Assembly (NCBI GenBank): GCA_020723485.1
Contig: DYIU01000002.1
Span: forward strand, 901,190 to 965,189
Source of the DNA: Acidimicrobium ferrooxidans
Lineage (GTDB): Bacteria; Actinomycetota; Geothermincolia; Fen-727; Anoxymicrobiaceae
Length of the DNA stretch: 64,000 bases
Direction: 5' to 3'
Shown here piece by piece: positions 16,477 to 22,912 of this stretch (the stretch's first letter is position 1; each line of letters begins with the position of its first letter). The position numbers were made by a program, and so were the translations under genes. Under the pieces are notes generated by a model that did no database searches, was not told the DNA's origin, and saw nothing but the letters and a program-made list of their open reading frames with translations.

Positions 16477-17466
16477 CTACCCTTTCGGCACCCTCGCGGC
16501 CGGAGAGTCGAACTCGAGCTCCCACTTGCCGCACCGGCCGCCCCAGCAGGCCAGGGTCTCCCTGCCGGTCTTTATCTTTACTATCTCGCAGTTGTTGGAG
16601 CAGCCGGCGCAGTTGAACGACGAGGTGTTGTACTCGAAGTCCGCGAGCGAGAAGCCCCGGAAGTTGCTCTTCTCCATGTATGGGGCCTCGTCCATCACCA
16701 GGAGCGCCACCCCGATGGCGCCCATCACGTCGTGGTAGGAGGGTATGTTGACCTCGACCTCCAGGGCGTCCTCAAAGGCCCGCTTCATGCCGATGTTGGC
16801 CGCGACGCCTCCCTGGAACACCACCGGGGACTCGAGCTTCTTCCCCTTCGCGAGGTTGTTCAGGAAGTTTCGCACCAGCGAGCGGCACAAGCCGAGCACT
16901 ATCTCCTCGATGGGATAGCCGACCTGCTGCTTGTGGATCATGTCGCTCTCGGCGAAGACCGAACACCTGCCCGCTATCTGCGCTCCCTCGTCGGCCTTGA
17001 GGGCCAGGTCGCCGAACTCCTCGACCGGGACGCCGAGCCTGGCGGACTGGTGGTCGAGGAAAGAGCCGGTGCCTGCCGCGCAGACCGTGTTCATCGCGAA
17101 GTCGGTCACCACGCCGTCGCGCAGGAGAATGAGCTTGGAGTCCTGTCCCCCAATCTCCAGCACGGTGCGGACCCCCGGGATGATGTGAGATGCGGCCACG
17201 GCGTGGGAGGTTATCTCGTTCTTGACCAGGTCGGCGCCTATCACCACCCCGGTGAGGTACCTGGCGCTCCCGGTCGCGCCGGCGCCCAGCACCGGCGTAT
17301 CGGCTCCGAGCTCGCGCCCGACCTCGCGCACGCCCTCCTGGACGGCCACGATCGGCTGGCCCCTGGTCCTCAAGTAAACGGAGGTCATGACCTCCCCGGC
17401 CCCGTCGAGAGCCACCACGTTCGTGGAGACCGAGCCTACGTCAACGCCTAGGAAAACACCGTCCAA
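16477..17466 (-). CDS. 2-hydroxyacyl-CoA dehydratase activator-like ATPase (BadF/BadG/BcrA/BcrD family)
   Basis: The 329-residue protein has the ASKHA fold of the activases that inject electrons at the cost of ATP: FLGVDVGSVSTNVVALD at the N terminus, LEIGGQDSKLILL near residue 100, the cluster-ligand cysteine in NTVCAAGTGSF near 125, and a second in AGRCSVFAESDMIHKQQ near 165. A C-terminal cysteine-rich extension (NCAGCSNNCEIVKI, CWGGRCGKW) is additional and may carry another metal site. TTG at 17466 has AAGGAG upstream. No dehydratase subunits lie nearby, so the partner enzyme must be encoded elsewhere. Confidence 0.82.
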   Translation of the reverse strand: MDGVFLGVDVGSVSTNVVALDGAGEVMTSVYLRTRGQPIVAVQEGVREVGRELGADTPVLGAGATGSARYLTGVVIGADLVKNEITSHAVAASHIIPGVRTVLEIGGQDSKLILLRDGVVTDFAMNTVCAAGTGSFLDHQSARLGVPVEEFGDLALKADEGAQIAGRCSVFAESDMIHKQQVGYPIEEIVLGLCRSLVRNFLNNLAKGKKLESPVVFQGGVAANIGMKRAFEDALEVEVNIPSYHDVMGAIGVALLVMDEAPYMEKSNFRGFSLADFEYNTSSFNCAGCSNNCEIVKIKTGRETLACWGGRCGKWELEFDSPAARVPKG

Positions 17467-17573
17467 TTGCCCAGCAGCTCCTTCCCTGTTCGAGCGCCAC
17501 CCGCGCAGATAAGTATACCTTTACAGTTATTTAGTACGAACAGGGAGCCGTTTGGTTGCGTGACCCCGGATTA

Positions 17574-18941
17574 TTACTCGGCGAGGAGGTCTTCCTCGGC
17601 GAAATTCTCGAACTTGGTGTAGCCGCCGATCCACGCGAGCTTGAACTGACCGGTCTCGCCGTTGCGGTGCTTGGCGAGGTTTATCTCGGCGACCCCGCGC
17701 AGCTCCAGGTCGCGGGGAGCGTCGACCTCGGGCCTGTAAATGAGGACAACGAGGTCGGCGTTCTGCTCGATGGCCCCGGACTCGCGCAGGTCCTCGAGGC
17801 TTGGCTTCTTCTCCTTGGAGACGGTGACAGGCGGCCGGCGCAGCTGCGAGACCGCGATGACCGGGATCTCGAGCTCCATGGCGAGCACCTTGAGGTCGCG
17901 CGCGATGCGGGAGACCTCCTGCACGCGTCCCTCGCGGAAGCCGGGGATGTGCATGAGCTGGATGTAGTCGACGATTATGAGCCCGATGTTCTCGCGGGCG
18001 ATGAGCTGCCGGGCTTTTGAGCGCATCTCGAGCATCGTGATGTCGCCGGTGTCGTCGATGAAGATGGGGGCGTTCGAGAGGATGCCCGTGCTGGTCACGA
18101 TATCGACGAAACGGTCGTCGCTGATGCGGCCGGTGCGGTAGTCGCCTGAGTCAATCTTGGCGTGGGTGCACAGAAGCCTTTCGGAGAGCTCGATCTTTGA
18201 CATCTCGAGGCTGAAGATGAGGACGCCGGTCCCCGCGGACAGGGCGGCGTGCATCGCCACGTTGAGCGCGAAGGTGGTCTTGCCCATGCTGGTGCGGCCG
18301 CCGATGACTATGAGGTTGGAGGGCTGAAGGCCCGCGGTCAGGTGGTCGAGCCTGGTGAAGCCCGTCTCGACGCCGGTTATCTGGGAGCCCCGGGCGCGTG
18401 CCTCTTCCATGCGGCTGAAGCTCTCGACCAGCGGCTCGTTGATGCGTGAGAGCCTGCCTCGGCGCATGCGCTTGCCCAGGGCGAAGACCATGCCCTCGGC
18501 CCTGTCGTATACGGAGTCGGCCTCATCGGAGATATCGTAGCCGAGGCCGGTCACCTCGTAGCCAACGTCGATCATGTTGCGCCTGAACGCCATGTCCCGG
18601 ACGATGCCGGCGTAGTGGCGGATGTTGTGAGGGTTGGGGACCGTCCCGGCCAGGGAGACCACGTAGGCGCGGTCGCCGACCGCCTCGAGCAGCCCCCGGC
18701 GCTTGAGCTCCTCGGCGAGCACTACAGGGTCGGTAGGCCTGCCGGCGGCGTAAAGCTCGACGAGCACCTGGTAGATCTGCCTGTGGGCGTCCTTGTAGAA
18801 GTCATCGGCGACGAGCAGGTCCTGCGCCTCGGGGACGGCCGCGGGTGAGATTATCATCGAGCCCAGGACCGATTCCTCGGCCTCGAGGTTATGGGGCGGC
18901 ACCCGGTCGAAACTGCTTCTGGGTGCAAGCTCTATCGCCAT
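17574..18941 (-). CDS. dnaB: Replicative DNA helicase DnaB
   Basis: The 455-residue protein has the DnaB N-terminal domain (PPHNLEAEESVLGSMI) and the RecA-like ATPase with Walker A GGRTSMGKTTFALN near residue 215, Walker B LIIVDYIQLM near 318, and AVSQLRRP. It unwinds DNA at the replication fork and contacts primase. Length is normal and there is no intein. ATG at 18941 follows GGAGG. It is downstream of rplI in map order but separated from it by a strong terminator, so it probably uses its own promoter near 18980-19010. Confidence 0.97.
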   Translation of the reverse strand: MAIELAPRSSFDRVPPHNLEAEESVLGSMIISPAAVPEAQDLLVADDFYKDAHRQIYQVLVELYAAGRPTDPVVLAEELKRRGLLEAVGDRAYVVSLAGTVPNPHNIRHYAGIVRDMAFRRNMIDVGYEVTGLGYDISDEADSVYDRAEGMVFALGKRMRRGRLSRINEPLVESFSRMEEARARGSQITGVETGFTRLDHLTAGLQPSNLIVIGGRTSMGKTTFALNVAMHAALSAGTGVLIFSLEMSKIELSERLLCTHAKIDSGDYRTGRISDDRFVDIVTSTGILSNAPIFIDDTGDITMLEMRSKARQLIARENIGLIIVDYIQLMHIPGFREGRVQEVSRIARDLKVLAMELEIPVIAVSQLRRPPVTVSKEKKPSLEDLRESGAIEQNADLVVLIYRPEVDAPRDLELRGVAEINLAKHRNGETGQFKLAWIGGYTKFENFAEEDLLAE

Positions 18942-19029
18942 CAGACCTGCCTCCGTGATCGTCTCCGCGCGTTGTGCGCCTGAAGTCTATATACCATGCC
19001 CCACGGACAGCAATAGCCGCGGAAGAAGT

Positions 19030-19065
19030 TGGGGATAACTATCTGTTTTTTCCTGGTTATCCACC
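19030..19065. promoter_or_regulatory. Pair of DnaA-box-like 9-mers upstream of dnaB
   Basis: TGGGGATAA (19030-19038) and TTATCCACC (19057-19065) each differ by one base from the DnaA box TTATCCACA or its complement. They are inverted relative to each other and lie in the 230-base gap upstream of dnaB. The second sits in a small CCTGG/CCAGG hairpin. Two imperfect boxes do not make an origin; autoregulatory binding by DnaA is possible. Confidence 0.35.
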
Positions 19066-19109
19066 AGGAATTGTGGGAAACCGCCGCCTGCACGCGCCGT
19101 TCCTCGCGG

Positions 19110-19136
19110 AAAAACCGGGCCTCGGAAGGCCCGGTT
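19110..19136 (-). terminator. Rho-independent terminator after rplI
   Basis: On the minus strand a perfect nine-base stem AACCGGGCC/GGCCCGGTT with a six-base loop is followed immediately by TTT. It lies about 35 bases after the rplI stop and separates the ribosomal operon from dnaB. Confidence 0.85.
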
Positions 19137-19171
19137 CGAATGGCGGGATCACAGGTCTCGCGGCCGGGGGA

Positions 19172-19813
19172 CTAGGCACCCTCCTCGGGCGCGGACGCCT
19201 CTTCGGGGGCAGTCTCGTCTGTCACAGCCTCACCGACGGGAGCCTCCTCGGCGGGCTCCTCTTCGGCGGCGGCCTCCTCGGCGGCCCGGGCTTCAGCCTC
19301 GGCTGCCGCCCTGGCTGCGGCCTCTGCGATCTCGTGCTCGTCGGGCTCAGGCTCTTCGGCGACGAACCCCTCGCCCTCGACCTCGAAATCCATCTCTATC
19401 TCGACGTCGGGGTGGAGCTTGATGAGCGCGTGATAAGTCCCGACCGCGCGGATGCGGTCGTCGATGACTATCTTGTGGCGGTCGACCTCCTCGCCGGTCT
19501 GGGCGAGTATCTCGGCCGCCAGCTGGCGGTTGGTGATGGAGCCGAACAGCTTGCCGGTGGCGCTGCAGCGCGCCTTTATCACTATTGGCTTTGACTTGAC
19601 CTTCTCGGCGAGCTCCTCGATCTGCTCGCGCTGTCGCGCGGCCTTTACCTCGAGCACTTTCTGCTGCTCTTCTATCTCTTTCATGCGGCCGCGTGTCACG
19701 CCGACCGCCAGGCCCCTTGGGATCAGGTAGTTGCGGGCGTAGCCGCCCGCCACCTCTACGACCTGTCCCATGCGGCCGACGCGGTCGATGTCCTGGTTGA
19801 GGAGTACCTTCAA
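19172..19813 (-). CDS. rplI: Ribosomal protein bL9 with long acidic C-terminal tail
   Basis: Residues 1-148 are standard bL9: MKVLLNQDIDRVGRMGQVVEVAGGYARNYLIPRGLA at the N terminus, the connecting helix rich in Lys/Glu, and a C-terminal domain. bL9 binds 23S rRNA near the L1 stalk. A tail of about 60 residues made almost entirely of Glu, Ala, Pro and Thr follows (for example AAARAAAEAEARAAEEAAAE), giving 213 residues against the usual 148-155. It is the last gene of rpsF-ssb-rpsR-rplI. Confidence 0.97.
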   Translation of the reverse strand: MKVLLNQDIDRVGRMGQVVEVAGGYARNYLIPRGLAVGVTRGRMKEIEEQQKVLEVKAARQREQIEELAEKVKSKPIVIKARCSATGKLFGSITNRQLAAEILAQTGEEVDRHKIVIDDRIRAVGTYHALIKLHPDVEIEMDFEVEGEGFVAEEPEPDEHEIAEAAARAAAEAEARAAEEAAAEEEPAEEAPVGEAVTDETAPEEASAPEEGA

Positions 19814-19842
19814 GATGTCACCGTCCCGGGTGTATTGCCTGA

Positions 19843-20124
19843 TTACTTGCGCGGATAAGGAAGCAGGGCGACCTCGCGGGCGTTCTTTATGGCCTTGCCC
19901 AGCTCAGCCTGGTGCTGGGTGCAGGTGCCGGTGACGCGCCGGGGCCTTATCTTGCCGCGCTCCGAGAGGAAGCGGCGCAGCATGCCCACGTCCTTATAGT
20001 CTATGTAGTCGACCTTCTCTTTGCAGAAGTAGCAGTACTTCTTCTTCTGTTTCCTCGGGTATGCCGAGGATTTCTTGTCGCCTTTGGTTGACTCGCTTCT
20101 TCTTCTACCAGGGATAATCTTCAC
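19843..20124 (-). CDS. rpsR: Ribosomal protein bS18
   Basis: The core [40 protein letters not shown]...HQ and the terminal ALLPY are diagnostic of bS18, which pairs with bS6 on the 30S platform. A C-x-x-C (CYFC) plus TGTC suggests the zinc-binding form. No ATG is available. GTG at 20124 gives 93 residues and overlaps the ssb end by 20 bases; the upstream open frame is an ssb shadow. The start is therefore uncertain. Confidence 0.93.
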   Translation of the reverse strand: MKIIPGRRRSESTKGDKKSSAYPRKQKKKYCYFCKEKVDYIDYKDVGMLRRFLSERGKIRPRRVTGTCTQHQAELGKAIKNAREVALLPYPRK

Positions 20125-20527
20125 CGCCTTCGATGGGTGGCACGTCGATACCGGCGTAGTCGCTCTGGGCAGGCGGCGCCTGGGAGGACTCGCCCCCACG
20201 CGGCAGGAACTGCACGTTCTGCGCCACGACCTCGACAACCGACCTCTTCTGGCCGTCGTCGGTCTGCCAGCTGCGGTAGCGCAGCTTGCCGTCGACCGCC
20301 ACGCCGCTGCCCTTCCTCAGGTACTGGTGCGTCGTCTCGGCCTGGCGGTCGTAGACGACCACCGTGAAGAAGTCTACGCCTTCGACCCGCTCGCCCTGGT
20401 CGTTGGTGTAAGGCACGCGGTTGACCGCGATGCCAAAGGTAGCCACCGGCTTGCCGGCCGGGGTGAACTTGAGCTCCGGGTCCCTGGTGAGGTTGCCCAC
20501 CAGGATGACGCGGTTGATGCTTGCCAT
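20105..20527 (-). CDS. ssb: Single-stranded DNA-binding protein
   Basis: The 140-residue protein has the OB-fold SSB sequence: [31 protein letters not shown], and [15 protein letters not shown] short linker leads to a C-terminal tip GGEDYPW instead of the usual DDDIPF. The acidic-plus-aromatic character that recruits repair and replication partners is kept, but both hydrophobic positions are changed. It sits between rpsF and rpsR as in most bacteria. ATG at 20527 lies one base after the rpsF stop. Confidence 0.97.
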   Translation of the reverse strand: MASINRVILVGNLTRDPELKFTPAGKPVATFGIAVNRVPYTNDQGERVEGVDFFTVVVYDRQAETTHQYLRKGSGVAVDGKLRYRSWQTDDGQKRSVVEVVAQNVQFLPRGGESSQAPPAQSDYAGIDVPPIEGGEDYPW

Positions 20528-20528
20528 G

Positions 20529-20819
20529 CTACCTCTTCTCCTTGACGAGGGTCTTGACCCTCAGGACCTCGTCCTTGATGCCGGCGACCCGCTCGAGCTC
20601 CTTGACGGCGCCGGCCTCGGACTCGAAGTTGAGCACCGCGTACTGTCCGCTGTCCTCGTGCTTTATGGGGTATTCCAGGCGCCTCAGGCCCCAGACATCG
20701 GTGCCCTGGACCACGCCGCCTTCCCTGACTATCAGTGCCGTTATCTCGTTGAGCAGCGCTTTGAGCTGCTCTTCCTCGAGGTCGGGCCTCGCTATCAACA
20801 GCGTCTCGTACTTACGCAA
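20529..20819 (-). CDS. rpsF: Ribosomal protein bS6
   Basis: The 96-residue protein matches bS6 (MRKYETLLIARPDL, WGLRRLEYPIKHEDSGQY, VLRVKTLV). It pairs with bS18 in the small subunit. TTG at 20819 is the start, with GGAGGGTGA upstream. It is the first gene of the operon rpsF-ssb-rpsR-rplI. Confidence 0.96.
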   Translation of the reverse strand: MRKYETLLIARPDLEEEQLKALLNEITALIVREGGVVQGTDVWGLRRLEYPIKHEDSGQYAVLNFESEAGAVKELERVAGIKDEVLRVKTLVKEKR

Positions 20820-20883
20820 AAATCACCCTCCGTGATCGGTTTTGAACGCGCTAACCGCCCCAGTTGGGGACCAGAGTACACGA

Positions 20884-20892
20884 ATTATAGCA
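20884..20892 (-). promoter_or_regulatory. Extended -10 promoter of the rpsF operon
   Basis: On the minus strand the sequence TGCTATAAT is a perfect -10 with the extended TGn motif, about 65 bases upstream of the rpsF start. A TTGCGG lies 20 bases further upstream, too far for a good -35, which fits an extended -10 promoter. Confidence 0.6.
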
Positions 20893-21039
20893 CAACGGCG
20901 GGACACTCTCCGCAAGCTTGCTCATACCCCCGGCTGCCCGGCGGCGGGTCGCCTCCCGGCGGCCTGCTGTGATAGAGTTTCAACCGATGCAGGCGAACGC
21001 GGCGGGGAGCACGGCAGGCCCTCGCGAGGGAGGTTGGAC

Positions 21040-21303
21040 TTGGAGCTCGTGAACTTCATGGAAGACGTGGTCTCCTCCTACGTCGACGAGGTCCTGAAGA
21101 CCGACAAGACCCTCTGCGGATGCCCCCGCTGCAGGCTCGATATCATTGCCCTCGCGCTGAACGACGTGAAACCCAAGTACGTGGTCACCACCAAGGGGTA
21201 CGCCTACGCCAGGATGGGCGAGCTGCAGGCCCAGTTCAGGGCCGACACCATCGTCGCCGTCACCAAGGCCCTGAAAGTCGTCCGAGAACACCCCCGCCAC
21301 TGA
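21040..21303 (+). CDS. ComFB-like (late competence) family protein
   Basis: The 87-residue protein has the ComFB pattern: a helical N terminus (MELVNFMEDVVSSYVDEVL), then CGCPRCRLDIIALALNDVKPKYVVTTKGYAY, containing the conserved cysteine cluster C-x-C-x-x-C. The molecular role of ComFB is not settled; in other bacteria it is linked to competence or nucleotide second messengers. TTG at 21040 follows GGGAGG with six to seven bases spacing; the longer upstream frame overlaps the rpsF promoter. No competence genes are adjacent. Confidence 0.75.
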   Translation: MELVNFMEDVVSSYVDEVLKTDKTLCGCPRCRLDIIALALNDVKPKYVVTTKGYAYARMGELQAQFRADTIVAVTKALKVVREHPRH

Positions 21304-21337
21304 TGCGTTACGGGGCCGGTTCGAGCGCCTGAGCCCT

Positions 21338-22006
21338 CTATCTTCTTGCGAGCTTCTGGCCGCCCCGAAGCTCGATCTCATACATGATGCGGAAAAGCGC
21401 CAGCGAGAACGGGTTGAACCTGCTCTCGAGGATCGCAGCTGGAAGGGCGACCGCCGCGAAGGTCCGGGCAGTTCCCGCCGGTAGCCAGCCGATGGTTAGC
21501 GCCGCGTCGTCGTCGCGCTCACCCTCTTCCTCGGGCTCGGCCGGCTCGGTGGGCGTCGTCCCGGGCGAAGGAGCGGGCGTCGGACCGGTAGTCGTGTCGG
21601 GCGCGGGAGCGGGCGTAGTCGAAGGCGCCGGGGTCGGACCAGTGGTCGTATCGGGAGCAGGCGTTACGGATGGAGAGGTAGCCGGCGTGGCGCCGGTGGT
21701 GGTATCGGTCCCGGGAGTGTAGGAACCACTCGAGGAGCTGCTCGAGGTCGCGCTGGTAACCGCGTCGGGGCTCGCCCCCGGCACCCCGCCGTTCGGCGTG
21801 GCCGCGGTAACCGCGTCCTGCGCGCCCGGGGCGCTGCTCTCCCGCCCGCCGGCTTCCTCCTCGCCGGTCGCGGACGACTCCGAATCGATTGCCTGGCTTC
21901 CGCCTTCCTGCTTGCGGTTGAGATCGCTGATGTACCCGAGCGATACGCTGAAAAGCGCGAGTATCACGAACGCTATGAGTAGGACTATAGCCCGCCGTTC
22001 CTTCAT
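21338..22006 (-). CDS. Membrane-anchored Pro/Thr/Ser-rich repeat protein
   Basis: The 222-residue protein has one N-terminal transmembrane helix (IVLLIAFVILALFSVSLGY) and a long low-complexity outside region. PAPDTTTGPTPAPS occurs twice at about residues 115-150, with further degenerate copies (DTTTGATPATSPSVT). An acidic stretch (EEEGERDDD) precedes a C-terminal domain of about 55 residues containing ALFRIMYEIELRGG. It resembles a cell-wall-spanning stalk. I do not recognise a family. The coding DNA repeats at about 21545-21720 could vary in copy number between strains. Confidence 0.6.
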   Translation of the reverse strand: MKERRAIVLLIAFVILALFSVSLGYISDLNRKQEGGSQAIDSESSATGEEEAGGRESSAPGAQDAVTAATPNGGVPGASPDAVTSATSSSSSSGSYTPGTDTTTGATPATSPSVTPAPDTTTGPTPAPSTTPAPAPDTTTGPTPAPSPGTTPTEPAEPEEEGERDDDAALTIGWLPAGTARTFAAVALPAAILESRFNPFSLALFRIMYEIELRGGQKLARR

Positions 22007-22145
22007 CCAGGGCTCCTTCCCAGTTTCGCCTTTCGGTCATTCTCCACCCGGGAGAATGAGACGGCATTGACGAATGTCAATCACTTAACTAGGAATTGCT
22101 TCTTTCGTTTGGCGCACGTGGCCCGACCGGGCCTCAGGGAGTGGG

Positions 22146-22445
22146 TCACGTCGGGCAGACGGGCTCGCTCGGAGCCGTGGGCTCCGTCGTCTCTTCAGGC
22201 AGAACCGGAGGAGCTGCATCTTCTTCGCCGGTCTCGTCGTACTCGTCCCCGGCGGGAGTCGCTGGTTCGACCGGTGTCGGGGCGGAGGACTCGATCTGTG
22301 GGGTCGGGAAAGACGAGGCAGCGGGCGCCTTCAGTGAGTCGCGGGACTCGTTCGGCGCGGACCCGCCGCTCCCGCAGCCCGAGGTCGCGACGACCGCGAG
22401 CAGTACCGCCAGGCCCAGCAGTATGACCGCTGCTCTCTTCAACAT
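22146..22445 (-). CDS. Small acidic lipoprotein
   Basis: The 99-residue protein has a lipoprotein signal (MLKRAAVILLGLAVLLAVVA) and lipobox TSGC near residue 24. A disordered Pro/Glu/Ala/Thr-rich region follows with no domain. ATG at 22445 has GGAGGTGACGACGGG upstream, so it is well placed for translation. Function is unknown; its composition resembles the neighbouring 21338-22006 product. Confidence 0.55.
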   Translation of the reverse strand: MLKRAAVILLGLAVLLAVVATSGCGSGGSAPNESRDSLKAPAASSFPTPQIESSAPTPVEPATPAGDEYDETGEEDAAPPVLPEETTEPTAPSEPVCPT

Positions 22446-22564
22446 CCCGTCGTCACCTCCCGGAAAGAGACCGGCTCGTCCCTACAACCTTCCAGACGTA
22501 GTATGACGATGGCTTCTTACACCGGGTTTCCGCCGCCTGACCGGCGGCGCGCGCGTCAGGTCTT

Positions 22565-22771
22565 TCAGCCCTTGAACAGCCGGGCCCAGAAGCCTTCCTT
22601 CTTCGCGCCCGACATCGGCTCGGTCGCGCCGCCCAGGTATTTTTCCGGCTCGGCGTCGAACTTATCCTTGCACCCCGGCGCGCAGAAGTAGTACTTCTCG
22701 CCCTTGTACCCGCTCTCGGCCGCCGCCTTGCCGGGCTCGACCTCCATGCCGCATACAGGATCCGTGGCCAT
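22565..22771 (-). CDS. YHS-domain protein
   Basis: The 68-residue protein is one YHS (TRASH-like) metal-binding domain: [45 protein letters not shown], with metal-ligand cysteines in PVCGM and YFCAPGC. YHS domains bind copper or other soft metals. It is divergent from the copper ATPase gene, which carries a second YHS domain, so both probably belong to the same metal response. ATG at 22771 has GAGGGAGG upstream. Confidence 0.88.
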   Translation of the reverse strand: MATDPVCGMEVEPGKAAAESGYKGEKYYFCAPGCKDKFDAEPEKYLGGATEPMSGAKKEGFWARLFKG

Positions 22772-22912
22772 GGCGAACCTCCCTCTCTAACTGTCTCTGA
22801 GGGTTCTTTCCATGAAGCGCTCCGCCATCCTGTCTCTCAAGGAAACGGGTACTGAAGGTAGAATATGAGCAATGTCATTCTGTATTCCCTACCAGGAGAC
22901 TAGGATTTACAC

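Noticed and set aside
18960-19140. Replication origin next to dnaB
   Set aside because: Only two imperfect DnaA boxes, no AT-rich unwinding element, and no dnaA, dnaN or parAB genes nearby.
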